Assembly (NCBI RefSeq): GCF_023336895.1
Contig: NZ_JAMBLT010000001.1
Location: forward strand, 434,001 to 498,000
DNA from: Parasutterella secunda
Lineage (GTDB): Bacteria; Pseudomonadota; Gammaproteobacteria; Burkholderiales; Burkholderiaceae_F
Direction of reading: 5' to 3'
DNA length: 64,000 nucleotides
Shown here: in pieces, positions 48,112-58,550 of the stretch
How the letters are laid out: the number at the start of each line of letters is the position of its first letter
Position numbering within the stretch: position 1 is the first letter of the stretch
The notes under the pieces: model-generated
What the model saw: the letters and a program-made list of their open reading frames with translations, nothing else
What the model was told of the DNA's origin: nothing
Databases searched by the model: none
Translations under genes and position numbers: made by a program

Positions 48112-48507
48112 ATGAGCATGAGTGATCCGATCGCCGATATGTTGACCCGCATCCGCAATGGTCAAACTGTCGACAAGACGGAAGTGGTGATGCCCTCCTC
48201 GAAGTTGAAGGTGGCTATCGCTCAAGTCTTGAAGGATGAAGGATACATTGATGGTTTTAGCGTTGTTGATAACAACGGTAAGGCTGAATTACACGTCGGT
48301 TTGAAGTACTACGCCGGTCGTCCCGTGATTGAACGCTTAGAACGCGTTTCTCGTCCGGGTTTGCGTGTGTACAAGAACCACCAAACGATTCCGCAAGTGA
48401 TGAACGGTTTGGGTATCGCGATTGTTTCCACGCCGAAGGGTGTGATGACCGATCGTAAGGCCCGCGCAGCCGGCATCGGTGGCGAAGTCATTTGCTACGT
48501 GGCTTAA
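48112..48507 (+). CDS. rpsH: 30S ribosomal protein S8
   Basis: 131 residues, primary 16S rRNA binder and known autoregulator of the spc operon in E. coli. [18 protein letters not shown] and the C-terminal [26 protein letters not shown] are typical. GCGAGGAGA precedes the ATG. Confidence 0.98.
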   Translation: MSMSDPIADMLTRIRNGQTVDKTEVVMPSSKLKVAIAQVLKDEGYIDGFSVVDNNGKAELHVGLKYYAGRPVIERLERVSRPGLRVYKNHQTIPQVMNGLGIAIVSTPKGVMTDRKARAAGIGGEVICYVA

Positions 48508-48525
48508 TAGGCGAGGAGGATAAGA

Positions 48526-49059
48526 ATGTCGCGAATCGCTAAAGAAGCCGTGATCATCACCAAGGGCGTTGATTGCAAGATCGACAATGGTGTGATCTCT
48601 ATGAAGGGCCCGAAGGGTGAATTGAGCTTGAAGCTCAACCCTCTGGTGACCATTAAGCAAGACGGTGATCATTTGCACTTTGAAGCTGTTGACAGCAGCC
48701 GTGAAGCCAACGCTGCTTCCGGTACGATCCGTGCATTGGTCAACGACATGAACAAGGGTGTCAGCGTCGGTTTCGAAAAGAAGTTGACGTTGGTTGGTGT
48801 GGGCTTCCGTGCTCAAGCCAGCGGTGACACGTTGAATTTATCGCTCGGCTTTAGTCACCCTGTGGTGCACAAGTTGCCCGCTGGTGTGAAGGCTGAAACC
48901 CCGAGTCAAACGGAAATTGTGATCAAGGGCGCTGATAAGCAGAAAGTCGGTCAAACCGCTGCTGTTATCCGTGGCTATCGTCCGCCGGAACCCTATAAGG
49001 GCAAGGGCGTTCGTTATGCCGACGAAGTCGTTGTGATCAAGGAAACTAAGAAGAAGTAA
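48526..49059 (+). CDS. rplF: 50S ribosomal protein L6
   Basis: 177 residues with two related domains near the sarcin-ricin loop. The signature [20 protein letters not shown] lies near the C-terminus. GAGGAGG precedes the ATG. Confidence 0.98.
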   Translation: MSRIAKEAVIITKGVDCKIDNGVISMKGPKGELSLKLNPLVTIKQDGDHLHFEAVDSSREANAASGTIRALVNDMNKGVSVGFEKKLTLVGVGFRAQASGDTLNLSLGFSHPVVHKLPAGVKAETPSQTEIVIKGADKQKVGQTAAVIRGYRPPEPYKGKGVRYADEVVVIKETKKK

Positions 49060-49076
49060 GCGGGGCGGAGACAAAA

Positions 49077-49445
49077 ATGATCGATAAAAAAGCAAATCGT
49101 CTACGTCGTGCACGTGCCACACGTGCCCGCATCAAGTTGCAAAAGGTGGATCGTTTGACGGTTCATCGTACCAACTTGCACATTTACGCCAGCATCATCA
49201 GCGCTGATGGTGGTCGCGTGTTGGTGTCTGCCTCCACGCTCGAACCTGAAGTTCGCGCTCAGTTGGCAAATGAACAAGGCCGTGGCGGCAACGTCAAGGC
49301 TGCTAAGTTGATTGGTACACGTTTGGCCGAGAAGGCAAAAGCCGCCGGCATCGAAACGTGCGCTTTCGACCGTTCTGGTTACCGTTTTCATGGCCGCATC
49401 GCTGCGCTGGCTCAAGCCGCGCGTGAAGCTGGCTTGAAGTTCTAA
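49077..49445 (+). CDS. rplR: 50S ribosomal protein L18
   Basis: 122 residues, 5S rRNA-binding protein. [14 protein letters not shown] near the N-terminus and the C-terminal [26 protein letters not shown] are typical. Confidence 0.98.
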   Translation: MIDKKANRLRRARATRARIKLQKVDRLTVHRTNLHIYASIISADGGRVLVSASTLEPEVRAQLANEQGRGGNVKAAKLIGTRLAEKAKAAGIETCAFDRSGYRFHGRIAALAQAAREAGLKF

Positions 49446-49454
49446 GAGGGACTT

Positions 49455-49976
49455 ATGGCTAAGGCTCAAGGAAAGAATGCGGCTGTCGACGCTATCGACG
49501 ACGGCATGCGTGAAAATATGATTGCGGTCAACCGCGTTACCAAGGTTGTGAAGGGTGGCCGCATTATGGCTTTTGCCGCTCTCACTGTTGTTGGTGATGG
49601 CGACGGCCGTATTGGTATGGGTACGGGTAAGAGCCGTGAAGTTCCGGCTGCCGTTCAAAAGGCTATGGAACACGCTCGCCACAACATGGTTCGTATTCCG
49701 TTGAACAACGGTACGATTTACCACGCTGTGGAAGCTCATCATGGTGCTGCCCGCGTTATGTTGCTTCCCGCCACTGAAGGTACCGGTATCATCGCCGGTG
49801 GCCCGATGCGCGCTGTGTTTGATGCTATGGGCGTTCGCAATATTGTTGCCAAGGCTCACGGCTCCACGAATCCGTACAACATGGTTCGTGCAACGTTGAA
49901 GGCGCTCGAAGCTCTTCGTTCTCCGTCTGAAATTGCTGCCAAGCGCGGTAAGACAGTCGAAGAAATTTTGGCTTAA
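49455..49976 (+). CDS. rpsE: 30S ribosomal protein S5
   Basis: 173 residues, at the mRNA entry and involved in fidelity. [39 protein letters not shown] is the conserved RNA-binding part (about 25-65). AGGGAC precedes the ATG. Confidence 0.98.
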   Translation: MAKAQGKNAAVDAIDDGMRENMIAVNRVTKVVKGGRIMAFAALTVVGDGDGRIGMGTGKSREVPAAVQKAMEHARHNMVRIPLNNGTIYHAVEAHHGAARVMLLPATEGTGIIAGGPMRAVFDAMGVRNIVAKAHGSTNPYNMVRATLKALEALRSPSEIAAKRGKTVEEILA

Positions 49977-49996
49977 TCGCTTAGGAGAGATTCGAA

Positions 49997-50176
49997 ATGG
50001 CTAAGAAGACCATTAAAGTTACGTTGATCAAGAGCCCGATCGGCACGAAGGCCGATCACCGTGCTACGTTGCGTGGCTTGGGCTTGTCTAAGATGAACCA
50101 AACACGTGAACTCGAAGACACGCCTGCCGTGCGCGGTATGATCACGAAGGTTGCCTACTTGGTTCGTGCCGAGTAA
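49997..50176 (+). CDS. rpmD: 50S ribosomal protein L30
   Basis: 59-residue protein beginning [30 protein letters not shown] and ending KVAYLVRAE. The pattern and location between rpsE and rplO identify it. TTAGGAGAG lies eleven bases before the ATG. Confidence 0.97.
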   Translation: MAKKTIKVTLIKSPIGTKADHRATLRGLGLSKMNQTRELEDTPAVRGMITKVAYLVRAE

Positions 50177-50189
50177 TTAGGGGTAGATG

Positions 50190-50624
50190 ATGCAATTAAA
50201 TACTTTGCAACCCGCTGTGGGTTCTAAGAGCGCTCGTCACCGCGTTGGTCGTGGTGTGGGTTCCGGTTGGGGCAAGACGGCCGGTCGTGGCCACAAGGGT
50301 CAAAAGTCCCGCGCCGGTGGCTTCCACAAGGTGGGCTTCGAAGGCGGTCAAATGCCGCTGCATCGTCGCTTGCCGAAGCGTGGTTTCACGTCTTTGACGC
50401 GTCGTTTCTGCGAAGAAGTTCGCTTGAACGAACTCCAAGGTTTGTCTGTGGAAGAAATTGATTTGGCTGTCTTGAAGGCTGCCAACATCGTTTCTGCTCG
50501 CGCTTTGTCCGCTCGCGTGATCCAATCCGGGGAAATTTCCCGTAAGGTCGTGTTGCGCGGCTTGAGCGCCACAAAGGGTGCCAAGGCTGCTATTGAAGCT
50601 GCCGGCGGCTCTGTGGAAGAGTAA
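50190..50624 (+). CDS. rplO: 50S ribosomal protein L15
   Basis: 144 residues. Two ATG codons are adjacent (50187 and 50190); TAGGGG at 50178-50183 has better spacing to the second. The N-terminus has the Gly/Arg-rich [27 protein letters not shown] late assembly protein of the 50S subunit, last ribosomal gene before secY. Confidence 0.97.
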   Translation: MQLNTLQPAVGSKSARHRVGRGVGSGWGKTAGRGHKGQKSRAGGFHKVGFEGGQMPLHRRLPKRGFTSLTRRFCEEVRLNELQGLSVEEIDLAVLKAANIVSARALSARVIQSGEISRKVVLRGLSATKGAKAAIEAAGGSVEE

Positions 50625-50646
50625 CTCGCTTTTTAGGAAGAACAAC

Positions 50647-51975
50647 GTGGCGACCAGCCCTAGTTCCAATCAAGCAAGCGGCCCGAAGTACGGCGATTTG
50701 AAGCGCCGTATCATCTTCCTGCTGCTTGCTCTAGTCGTTTACCGCATCGGCGCTCACGTGCCGGTGCCGGGTATCGATCCCGACATGCTTTCCCGTTTGT
50801 TCCAGGAACAACAGGGAGGCATTCTCGGGCTGTTCAACATGTTCTCTGGTGGCGCTTTATCGCGCTTCTCAGTGTTTGCCTTGGGGATCATGCCGTACAT
50901 CTCTGCATCCATTATTATGCAGATGCTGTCCTATGTGCTCCCCTCGCTTGAAAGTTTGCGTAAAGAAGGCGAATCTGGACGCCGTAAGATCACTCAATAC
51001 ACGCGCTATGGCACGTTGTTGTTGGGTGTATTCCAAGCGTTTGGTATCGCTGTCGCACTCGAAAGCCAAGCAGGCCTCGTGTTGGATCCGGGCTTTATGT
51101 TCAGATTCACATGTATCGTTTCCTTGGTGACGGGTACGATGTTTTTGATGTGGCTCGGTGAACAAATCACCGAACGCGGTTTGGGGAACGGTATCTCCAT
51201 CATCATCTTCGCTGGTATCGTTGCCGGATTGCCCTCTGCAATCTCCGGTTTGTTCCAGTTGGTGAGCACGGGTGCTATCAGTCCCTTGTCTTCGATTTTT
51301 GTGATCGCCATTGTTGCGTTGGTGACGGCTTTTGTGGTCTTCATCGAACGCGGTCAACGTCGTATCACGGTGAACTATGCTAAGCGTCAGGTCGGCAATC
51401 GTCTCTATGGCGGTCAAACGTCCTACTTGCCTTTGAAGATGAATATGTCGGGTGTTATTCCTCCGATTTTTGCTTCTTCATTGATTTTGTTCCCGGCGAC
51501 TTTGGCTGGTTGGTTTACAAGCGGAGACTCTACCCGTTGGATTCGTGACTTGGCTGCGGCCTTGTCACCTGGTCAACCGCTGTACACATTGCTTTACGCT
51601 GCAATGATTGTTTTCTTTGCCTATTTCTACACGGCTTTGGTTTTCAATCCGCGTGAAACGGCAGAGAATTTGAAAAAGAGTGGTGCGTTCGTCCCTGGTA
51701 TTCGCCCCGGTGAACAAACGTCTCGCTACATCGATAAAGTGTTGTTGCGTTTGACGCTTGGCGGTGCGATTTACTTGGTGTTTGTCTGCTTGGTGCCGGA
51801 ATTCTTGAACATGCGTTTCAACGTTCCGTTCTACTTCGGCGGTACATCGTTGTTGATCGTTGTGGTCGTGACGATGGACTTCATGAGCCAGGTTCAGGCA
51901 TACATGATGTCGCAACAGTATGAGAATTTGCTCAAGAAGACTAACTTCAAGGGCTTTGGTTCTGCCGGAATGTAA
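50647..51975 (+). CDS. secY: Preprotein translocase subunit SecY (GTG start)
   Basis: Ten-helix channel subunit of SecYEG. The GTG at 50647 gives [11 protein letters not shown] after the initiator and has AGGAAG seven bases upstream; the longer open frame overlaps rplO in another phase. The 442-residue protein has the [12 protein letters not shown] and [22 protein letters not shown] segments of helices 1-2 and the [27 protein letters not shown] loop. Its partner SecE is encoded at 24090. Confidence 0.98.
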   Translation: MATSPSSNQASGPKYGDLKRRIIFLLLALVVYRIGAHVPVPGIDPDMLSRLFQEQQGGILGLFNMFSGGALSRFSVFALGIMPYISASIIMQMLSYVLPSLESLRKEGESGRRKITQYTRYGTLLLGVFQAFGIAVALESQAGLVLDPGFMFRFTCIVSLVTGTMFLMWLGEQITERGLGNGISIIIFAGIVAGLPSAISGLFQLVSTGAISPLSSIFVIAIVALVTAFVVFIERGQRRITVNYAKRQVGNRLYGGQTSYLPLKMNMSGVIPPIFASSLILFPATLAGWFTSGDSTRWIRDLAAALSPGQPLYTLLYAAMIVFFAYFYTALVFNPRETAENLKKSGAFVPGIRPGEQTSRYIDKVLLRLTLGGAIYLVFVCLVPEFLNMRFNVPFYFGGTSLLIVVVVTMDFMSQVQAYMMSQQYENLLKKTNFKGFGSAGM

Positions 51976-52201
51976 TTTCCGGTTGGACAAATGAATGAGT
52001 CCGCTCAAGGCCATACTTCACGCCTTGAGGGCACGCAGAATGAGGAGGAGAGCGATCTTCTCCCGATTCTGTCTCAGAAAAGTGAACTCTGGTGCACTAC
52101 GTCAGGGTAAAACTTGAAGAGTCGGGAAAAAGAGAGTATCCTCTCGAACTTCCTGTCGTGTGGACAGCAATGATCCGTGTAAAACACGGTTGGAGATAAC
52201 A
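51976..52201 (+). promoter_or_regulatory. Structured secY-rpmJ gap with putative alpha-operon leader
   Basis: A 226-base gap where infA is usually found in Burkholderiales; no IF1 reading frame exists here. It contains hairpins CTCAAGGC/GCCTTGAG (52004-52029), CCTGTC-type CTGTC/GACAG (52153-52167) and CCGTGT/ACACGG (52175-52189), the last only two bases before the GGAG Shine-Dalgarno of rpmJ. It may be a leader through which a ribosomal protein controls the operon. Confidence 0.5.
52114..52142 (+). promoter_or_regulatory. Possible alpha-operon promoter
   Basis: TTGAAG (52114-52119), 17 bases, TATCCT (52137-52142). Both hexamers match consensus at four of six positions. It would give a leader of some 50 bases before rpmJ. 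Confidence 0.4.
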
Positions 52202-52315
52202 ATGAAGGTTAACGCTTCGGTCAAAAAAATGTGCCGCAAGTGCAAGATCATTAAGCGCAAAGGCGTTGTCCGTGTGATCTGCTCTGATCCGCGTCACAAA
52301 CAGCGTCAAGGCTAA
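52202..52315 (+). CDS. rpmJ: 50S ribosomal protein L36
   Basis: 37-residue zinc-binding protein: [19 protein letters not shown], then C27 and H32 in CSDPRHKQ. All four zinc ligands are present, so it is the C+ form. GGAG lies six bases upstream. It opens the alpha set rpmJ-rpsM-rpsK-rpsD-rpoA-rplQ. Confidence 0.97.
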   Translation: MKVNASVKKMCRKCKIIKRKGVVRVICSDPRHKQRQG

Positions 52316-52326
52316 AGAGGTAAAAG

Positions 52327-52692
52327 ATGGCTCGTATTGCCGGTATTAACATTCCGCCGAACCAACATGCCGAAATCGGTTTGACTGCCATTTATGGTAT
52401 CGGCCGTTCTCGCGCTCGCGACATTTTGTCTAAAGTTGGCGTGGAATACACCAAGAAAATCAAGGATCTCGACGACGCTGAACTCGAACGCATCCGTGAT
52501 GCGATCAGTCAGTACACCATTGAAGGTGACTTGCGTCGTGAAGTTCAACTCTCGATTAAGCGCCTCATCGACTTAGGCACTTATCGTGGTATGCGTCATC
52601 GTCGCGGCCTGCCCGTGCGTGGCCAACGTACTCGTACGAATGCTCGTACGCGTAAGGGCCCGAAGAAGGTTGGCGTCGCGCTTAAGAAGTAA
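52327..52692 (+). CDS. rpsM: 30S ribosomal protein S13
   Basis: 121 residues, head protein contacting P-site tRNA and L5. [26 protein letters not shown] and the C-terminal [20 protein letters not shown] are typical. AGAGGTAAAAG precedes the ATG. Confidence 0.98.
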   Translation: MARIAGINIPPNQHAEIGLTAIYGIGRSRARDILSKVGVEYTKKIKDLDDAELERIRDAISQYTIEGDLRREVQLSIKRLIDLGTYRGMRHRRGLPVRGQRTRTNARTRKGPKKVGVALKK

Positions 52693-52708
52693 ACATTAAA
52701 GGATAACA

Positions 52709-53122
52709 ATGGCTGGCAAAACTCCTAGCAGTCAGCAAGTTGCTCAGCAACGTGCTCGCAAGAAGGTGAAGAAGGTCGTTACGGAAGGGATCGCGCACGT
52801 TCACGCTTCCTTCAACAACACGATCATCACGATCACCGACCGCCAAGGCAACGCGATTGCCGCGTCGTCTTCTGGCGCACAAGGTTTTAAGGGCTCTCGT
52901 AAATCCACTCCGTTCGCCGCACAAGTTGCAGCCGAACATGCTGGTCGTATTGCTCTTGAATATGGTTTGAAGAATGTCGAAGTTCGCATCATGGGTCCTG
53001 GCCCCGGCCGTGAATCCAGCGTGCGTGCGCTCAATGCGCTTGGCATTCGTGTGACGTCGATTCAAGACGTGACCCCCATTCCTCACAATGGTGTGCGTCC
53101 GTCCAAGCGTCGTCGCGTCTAA
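52709..53122 (+). CDS. rpsK: 30S ribosomal protein S11
   Basis: 137 residues. [18 protein letters not shown] and [14 protein letters not shown] are the family motifs; the C-terminus RPSKRRRV binds rRNA near the Shine-Dalgarno duplex. AAAGGATAACA precedes the ATG. Confidence 0.98.
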   Translation: MAGKTPSSQQVAQQRARKKVKKVVTEGIAHVHASFNNTIITITDRQGNAIAASSSGAQGFKGSRKSTPFAAQVAAEHAGRIALEYGLKNVEVRIMGPGPGRESSVRALNALGIRVTSIQDVTPIPHNGVRPSKRRRV

Positions 53123-53205
53123 CTACTTTTTCTAATCCCGCGTCTGTTTATGAGGATAGACAGACTGAATGTGACTGTGATCACAGGATAAGAGAGGCAT
53201 TTTAA

Positions 53206-53841
53206 ATGGCACGATATACCGGTCCCAAACTCAAGCTCGCGCGCCGCGAGGGTTGTGACCTTAATTTGAAGAGCGCGCGCCGTTCCTTGTCGAGCAAAGT
53301 CGGCAAGGGTACCGATACGATCACCAAACCGGGCCAGCACGGTAAAACTTCCGGTGCTCGTCAATCGGGTTACGCCGCCCAATTGCGTGAAAAGCAAAAG
53401 GTGCGTCGCATGTATGGTGTTCTCGAACGCCAATTCCGTCGTTACTTCGCCGAAGCCCAACGTGAACAGGGCCATACCGGTGAAGTGCTTCTCGACTTGC
53501 TCGAAAGCCGTTTGGACAACGTTGTTTATCGCATGGGTTTCGGTTCTACCCGTGCTGAAGCTCGCCAATTGGTGAGCCACTGCGCCGTTTTGGTCAATGG
53601 TAACAAGGTGAATATTCCTTCTTACCGTGTCAAACCCGGTGATGTTATCTCTATTCGCGAAAAGTCCCAAAAGCAAGCCCGTATTACGGAAGCTTTGGAA
53701 CTGGCTGCTCAAGTCGGTTTCCCGTCTTGGGTTTCTGTTGACGCGAAGAAGTTCGAAGGCACGTTTAAGGCCCTTCCGGCCCGCGACGAAATTTGTCAAG
53801 ACGTTGACGAATCCTTGGTCGTCGAATTCTATTCTCGTTAA
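53206..53841 (+). CDS. rpsD: 30S ribosomal protein S4
   Basis: 211 residues, primary 16S rRNA binder with an S4 RNA-binding domain (about 100-165, [25 protein letters not shown]). It is the zinc-free form (only one Cys in the N-terminal part). S4 is the autoregulator of the alpha operon in E. coli, acting on a pseudoknot; a predicted pseudoknot follows this gene. Confidence 0.98.
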   Translation: MARYTGPKLKLARREGCDLNLKSARRSLSSKVGKGTDTITKPGQHGKTSGARQSGYAAQLREKQKVRRMYGVLERQFRRYFAEAQREQGHTGEVLLDLLESRLDNVVYRMGFGSTRAEARQLVSHCAVLVNGNKVNIPSYRVKPGDVISIREKSQKQARITEALELAAQVGFPSWVSVDAKKFEGTFKALPARDEICQDVDESLVVEFYSR

Positions 53842-53854
53842 TAGTCAGTCGGAC

Positions 53855-53954
53855 GGCACATTCGGTGTAGTGCGCGCGAATGTGTCGATCCTGCTAAAAT
53901 TCGTGCGATCGGTCCTGTTGGGGCGCCGATCGCATTTCATCTACATAGCCCCAG
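53855..53954 (+). promoter_or_regulatory. Hairpin and predicted H-type pseudoknot between rpsD and rpoA
   Basis: A ten-base-pair hairpin (53855-53864 with 53877-53886) is followed by two interlocked helices: TGCGATCGG (53904-53912) with CCGATCGCA (53926-53934), and TGGGGC (53919-53924), inside its loop, with GCCCCA (53948-53953). The connecting segments of 6, 1 and 13 bases are suitable for a classical pseudoknot. It lies 61 bases before rpoA. The alternative is two mutually exclusive hairpins. Confidence 0.55.
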
Positions 53955-54014
53955 ACCATCCATCAGCCTTATCGGTGTAACGAGCCGAGGGTATTGAAAA
54001 GGACAGTCTACAAA

Positions 54015-55019
54015 ATGGCCAATACTACTTTGTTGAAGCCGACCACCATTGAAGCTGTGGTTGACGAAAACAATCCTAATCTTGCAGTTATCACCCTTGA
54101 ACCTTTTGAACGTGGCTACGGTCATACGTTGGGTAATGCACTTCGCCGTATTTTGCTCGCTAGCATGGTCGGCTATGCTCCCACGGAAGCTCAAATTGCG
54201 GGTGTTGTTCATGAATACTCCCAAATTGATGGCGTTCTCGAAGATGTCGTTGATATCCTCTTGAACTTAAAGGGAGTGGTTTTCAAGCTTGAAGGTCGCG
54301 ACGAAGTGACCTTGACGCTTCGCAAGAGCACCGAAGGTGTTGTGACGGCTGCTGATTTTGATTTGCCCCATGACGTGACCGTTATCAATCCGGATCATGT
54401 TATTGCTCACTTGGCTGCCAATGGTAAGTTGGATATGCAAGTGAAGGTGGAAAAGGGTCGCGGTTACCAACCTGGTGATATGCGTGCCTTCCGTGATGAC
54501 TATTCCAAGACCACAATCGGTCGTATCATCATGGATGCCTCCTTTAGCCCGATCCGCCGTGTCGCCTATGAAGTGAGCGCAGCTCGTGTGGCTCAACGCA
54601 CTGACCTTGATAAACTCGTCATGACGATCGAAACCAACGGTGCTATTGAACCGGAAGAAGCTTTGCGCGAAGCCGTTTACATCTTGCAAGACCAATTGAC
54701 GGTCTTCGGTTCCATCAAGAGCGAACAAGCCGGTAAGGTCGCTCAGGAAGAAGATGTTAACAACCCGCCGCCGCTTGATCCGATTCTCATGCGTCCGGTT
54801 GATGACCTCGAGTTGACGGTTCGTTCTGCCAACTGCTTGAAGGGTGAACAAGTCTTCTATATTGGTGACTTGATTCAACGCACTGAAAACGAATTGCTCA
54901 AGACGCCGAATCTTGGCCGCAAGTCCTTGAATGAAATCAAGGAAGTGTTGGCTGCTCACGGTTTGACCTTGGGCATGAAGTTGGAAAACTGGCCTCCCGC
55001 CGGTCTTGACCAACACTAA
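54015..55019 (+). CDS. rpoA: DNA-directed RNA polymerase alpha subunit
   Basis: 334 residues. The N-terminal domain (about 1-235) assembles beta and beta' ([18 protein letters not shown]), and the C-terminal domain (about 255-334) binds UP elements and activators ([10 protein letters not shown]-type motif VRSANCLK, then [16 protein letters not shown]). The ATG at 54015 has AAGGA at 12 bases, a long spacing; an in-frame TTG at 53994 lies before that site. Confidence 0.98.
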   Translation: MANTTLLKPTTIEAVVDENNPNLAVITLEPFERGYGHTLGNALRRILLASMVGYAPTEAQIAGVVHEYSQIDGVLEDVVDILLNLKGVVFKLEGRDEVTLTLRKSTEGVVTAADFDLPHDVTVINPDHVIAHLAANGKLDMQVKVEKGRGYQPGDMRAFRDDYSKTTIGRIIMDASFSPIRRVAYEVSAARVAQRTDLDKLVMTIETNGAIEPEEALREAVYILQDQLTVFGSIKSEQAGKVAQEEDVNNPPPLDPILMRPVDDLELTVRSANCLKGEQVFYIGDLIQRTENELLKTPNLGRKSLNEIKEVLAAHGLTLGMKLENWPPAGLDQH

Positions 55020-55020
55020 T

Positions 55021-55070
55021 TTTGGCATCACTTGCCAAATGAAGGACGAGAGAATAAAATCTCGTCCTTC
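55021..55070 (+). other. Two hairpins between rpoA and rplQ
   Basis: TTTGGCA/TGCCAAA (55021-55039) is followed at once by an 11-base-pair stem GAAGGACGAGA/TCTCGTCCTTC (55041-55070). The sequence after it, GGGTCTTCTTTG, has only an interrupted T-run, so it may be a weak terminator or a stability element within the 164-base gap. Confidence 0.55.
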
Positions 55071-55183
55071 GGGTCTTCTTTGATCCGTATATACCCGCCC
55101 GCCGAGATGTCTCGGATAGAAGAAGATGGGAAAGAGCTCCGTCAATGGAGCTGAAAGACTAACTTTTATAGGAAAAAATAAAA

Positions 55184-55585
55184 ATGCGTCACCGTCATGG
55201 TTTACGTAAGCTGAATCGTACCAGCGCCCACCGTTTGGCTATGCTCCGCAACATGATGAATTCTTTGTTGCGTCACGAAGCCATCAAGACCACGTTGCCC
55301 AAGGCTAAAGAATTGCGTCGCGTCGTTGAACCGATGATCACGCTCGCTAAGGTTGACACGGTTGCTAACCGCCGTTTGGCTTTCGCTCGTTTGCGCGATC
55401 GCGAAATGGTTACGAAGCTCTTTACCGTTCTCGGCCCGCGCTTTGCAGCTCGCAACGGCGGTTATACCCGCATCTTGAAGATGGGTTTCCGCGTTGGCGA
55501 TAACGCCCCGATGGCTTACATGGAATTGGTTGAAAAGACCGCCCCGGTTGTAGAAGCCACCGAAGAAGCTAAGAAAGCTGAATAA
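55184..55585 (+). CDS. rplQ: 50S ribosomal protein L17
   Basis: 133 residues, at the tunnel exit. [24 protein letters not shown] and [25 protein letters not shown] are conserved; a short acidic Ala/Glu-rich tail follows. Last gene of the ribosomal supercluster. Confidence 0.98.
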   Translation: MRHRHGLRKLNRTSAHRLAMLRNMMNSLLRHEAIKTTLPKAKELRRVVEPMITLAKVDTVANRRLAFARLRDREMVTKLFTVLGPRFAARNGGYTRILKMGFRVGDNAPMAYMELVEKTAPVVEATEEAKKAE

Positions 55586-55613
55586 TTTGAACGCTAAACG
55601 TTCAGGTTAATGG

Positions 55614-55645
55614 AAGGGGAGTTCGCTGTAGAACTTCCCTTTTTT
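55614..55645 (+). terminator. Terminator of the ribosomal supercluster
   Basis: AAGGGGAGTTC (55614-55624) pairs with GAACTTCCCTT (55631-55641), one G-T wobble, then a run of T. It follows rplQ by 28 bases. Confidence 0.9.
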
Positions 55646-55661
55646 CGTTCTCACCTCTCAA

Positions 55662-56306
55662 ATGAAACTGAATTTACCTCCTGCTTTAGGCAATGTTGGG
55701 CAACTTCTGCTCGGTATTGTTTTCATGTCGTTTGGAATCTGTTTAATTTCAGCCGTACACCTTGGTACAACGCCAATTAGCAGTCTGCCTTGGGCACTCT
55801 CTAAAATCAGCGGCTTAACATTTGGAACGACTACCTTTTTATGCAATATTGTTTTTCTGTGCATCCAAATTCTTTTGCTGCGTAAAGAATTTTCGAAACT
55901 GAATTTTTTACAAATTCCATTGGTTTTTCTGTTTAGCTTATGTACTGACTTTTGGATGTGGTTTTTGTCCGGTATCCATTCCGATAGCTATTGGTTGTTA
56001 CTCTTGTTGTCGCTTGTCGGTAATGCATTTTTGGCTTTGGGCGTTGCTTTTGAAATTCGGTCAAAAAGTATTCCTCTGCCGGGTGAGGGTCTCGTGATTG
56101 CAGTATCAGTGGTCAGTCGTCAGCCTTTTTACCGCATTAAAATCGGCAATGATGTCACGATGGTCGTTTTAGCCGCGATTCTTGGATGGTTCTTCCTTAA
56201 TGAAATTTATGGAATTCGCGAAGGTACTGTGATATCGGCTTTTTTGGTTGGTATCCTCGTGAAATTTATTTCTAAATTCCTTGATCGGATTTGGCCCATA
56301 AAATAA
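55662..56306 (+). CDS. YczE/YitT-like membrane protein (DUF6198)
   Basis: Inner-membrane protein of 214 residues with five to six hydrophobic helices. The GTTPISSLPWALSKISGLTFGT segment (about 35-56) and the PLPGEGLV motif (about 138-145) with GNDVTMVVLA fit the YczE/YyaS/YitT-type families. Their function is unknown; a transport role is often assumed. No Shine-Dalgarno is visible before the ATG, which lies right after the rplQ terminator. AT-richer than the ribosomal genes, with ordinary codon use. Confidence 0.75.
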   Translation: MKLNLPPALGNVGQLLLGIVFMSFGICLISAVHLGTTPISSLPWALSKISGLTFGTTTFLCNIVFLCIQILLLRKEFSKLNFLQIPLVFLFSLCTDFWMWFLSGIHSDSYWLLLLLSLVGNAFLALGVAFEIRSKSIPLPGEGLVIAVSVVSRQPFYRIKIGNDVTMVVLAAILGWFFLNEIYGIREGTVISAFLVGILVKFISKFLDRIWPIK

Positions 56307-56318
56307 TTTTGTTTAGAC

Positions 56319-56717
56319 ATGGATATGACAGAACTCACAAGTGAAAGAATTGACAAATGGCTGTGGGCCGCACGATTTTTCAAAACGAGAAGTTTGGCGC
56401 AGGAAGCCGTCGAGCTAGGGCGGGTAAAGCTCAATGGTGAACGCATTAAACCCGCTAAAGAAGTCAAACTGTCAGATAAGTTGGAAATTCATCGCGGAGA
56501 GGATGTTTTCGAGGTGTTGGTGGCCGGTTTCAGTCTACAAAGAGGACCGGCTTCAGTTGCCCGAGAGCTTTATATGGAGACCGAAGAAGGACAGCGTCGA
56601 CGTGAGGAGCGAGCGGCGCTTCGTAAATTGGCTGTTGAACCCGCTTTGGACAGAACCTCCAAAGGACGACCTACGAAGCGCGAGGGGCGCGAATTAAGAC
56701 GCTTGAGAGGCTATTAA
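56319..56717 (+). CDS. hslR: Ribosome-associated S4-domain protein Hsp15
   Basis: RNA-binding protein that in E. coli recycles 50S subunits carrying a blocked nascent chain. The 132-residue sequence has the S4 domain at the N-terminus (RIDKWLWAARFFKTRSLAQEAVELGRVKLNG, about 10-40) and a basic C-terminal tail with TSKGRPTKREGRELRRLRG, which is diagnostic. Two in-frame ATG codons (56319 and 56325) are possible. It follows the membrane protein gene by 12 bases. Confidence 0.9.
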   Translation: MDMTELTSERIDKWLWAARFFKTRSLAQEAVELGRVKLNGERIKPAKEVKLSDKLEIHRGEDVFEVLVAGFSLQRGPASVARELYMETEEGQRRREERAALRKLAVEPALDRTSKGRPTKREGRELRRLRGY

Positions 56718-56720
56718 AAT

Positions 56721-56749
56721 AATGCCGCCTGGAAATTTCAGGCGGCATT
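56721..56749. terminator. Terminator hairpin between hslR and hemB
   Basis: AATGCCGCCTG and CAGGCGGCATT are perfect reverse complements with a seven-base loop. On the minus strand ATTATTTTAAT follows, on the plus strand GTTAAAA, so it better ends hemB but may serve both convergent genes. Confidence 0.75.
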
Positions 56750-56763
56750 GTTAAAAGGTCGTT

Positions 56764-57780
<1,017 letters not shown>

Positions 57781-57806
57781 TTATCAGTGTCCTATTAAAA
57801 ATAACG

Positions 57807-58442
57807 TCAGGCGGAAAGTTCTTCGCGACGAATCCAACGCAAAAGTGTTTCGCGCAATTCGTCAACACCTTCCCGTTTCAAACCTGAAAAAAGCTGAACA
57901 GAAACATGGGGTCCGATTTCTGCTGCGCGGGCTCTTACTTTGTATAGTGTTTCTTTTTTTGCCTGGTTGTTGAGCTGATCACTTTTATTGAGTAAAAAGT
58001 GCATCCTAACCGGGCGGGTATTTAAAAAATCAATAACCCATTCATCGGTGGGCATAAAAGGACGTCGGGCATCCATGACAACCACGATACCAGTGAGCGT
58101 ATCCCGAGAGGCTAAATAACCGCCAATTAATTCCGACCAGGTCTTTCGTGTACCTTCGGCGGCTTTGGCAAAGCCGTAGCCGGGTAGGTCCACAAGCGAG
58201 GCAACGCGTTGTCGGTGACCGTGTTCGTCTTTTTTACTGAGATCAAAAAAATTGATCAGTTGTGTGCGTCCTGGAGTCTTTGAGGCAAAAGCCAGACGTC
58301 CCTGACGTGTCAGAACGTTAATGGTGGTCGATTTCCCCGCATTAGAGCGTCCGGCAAAGGCAATCTCCGGAACGTCTCCGACGGGCAAGCCTTGAAGCTG
58401 AGAGACAGAAAGGCGAAATCGGGCGCTATCGAATAAACTCAA
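57807..58442 (-). CDS. engB: Ribosome biogenesis GTPase EngB/YsxC (TTG start)
   Basis: GTP-binding protein needed for 50S assembly. The 211-residue product has G1 GRSNAGKS (31-38), G3 DLPGYGFAK, and G4 NKSDQL. The only fitting start is TTG at 58442, supported by GAGGAA seven bases upstream; it gives the common N-terminus MSLFDSARF. It is likely cotranscribed with hemB. Confidence 0.95.
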   Translation of the reverse strand: MSLFDSARFRLSVSQLQGLPVGDVPEIAFAGRSNAGKSTTINVLTRQGRLAFASKTPGRTQLINFFDLSKKDEHGHRQRVASLVDLPGYGFAKAAEGTRKTWSELIGGYLASRDTLTGIVVVMDARRPFMPTDEWVIDFLNTRPVRMHFLLNKSDQLNNQAKKETLYKVRARAAEIGPHVSVQLFSGLKREGVDELRETLLRWIRREELSA

Positions 58443-58519
58443 AACGTGTTCCTCGTAATTTTTATTGGGTTGACATATTAGATCGCCAATCTTATGCGTA
58501 GTTTAAGTTTTGGGCAAAT

Positions 58520-58546
58520 AAAACCCGAAGCTAAACTTCGGGTTTT
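58520..58546 (-). terminator. Terminator after the AspT-type transporter gene
   Basis: AAAACCCGAAG (58520-58530) and CTTCGGGTTTT (58536-58546) form a perfect 11-base-pair stem with a five-base loop; on the minus strand the sequence goes on with ATTTG. It begins four bases after the transporter stop. Confidence 0.9.
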
Positions 58547-58550
58547 AGAC

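Noticed and set aside
51991-52110. 39-codon frame after secY, considered as an IF1 remnant
   Set aside because: No resemblance to IF1, no Shine-Dalgarno, and a hairpin lies within it.
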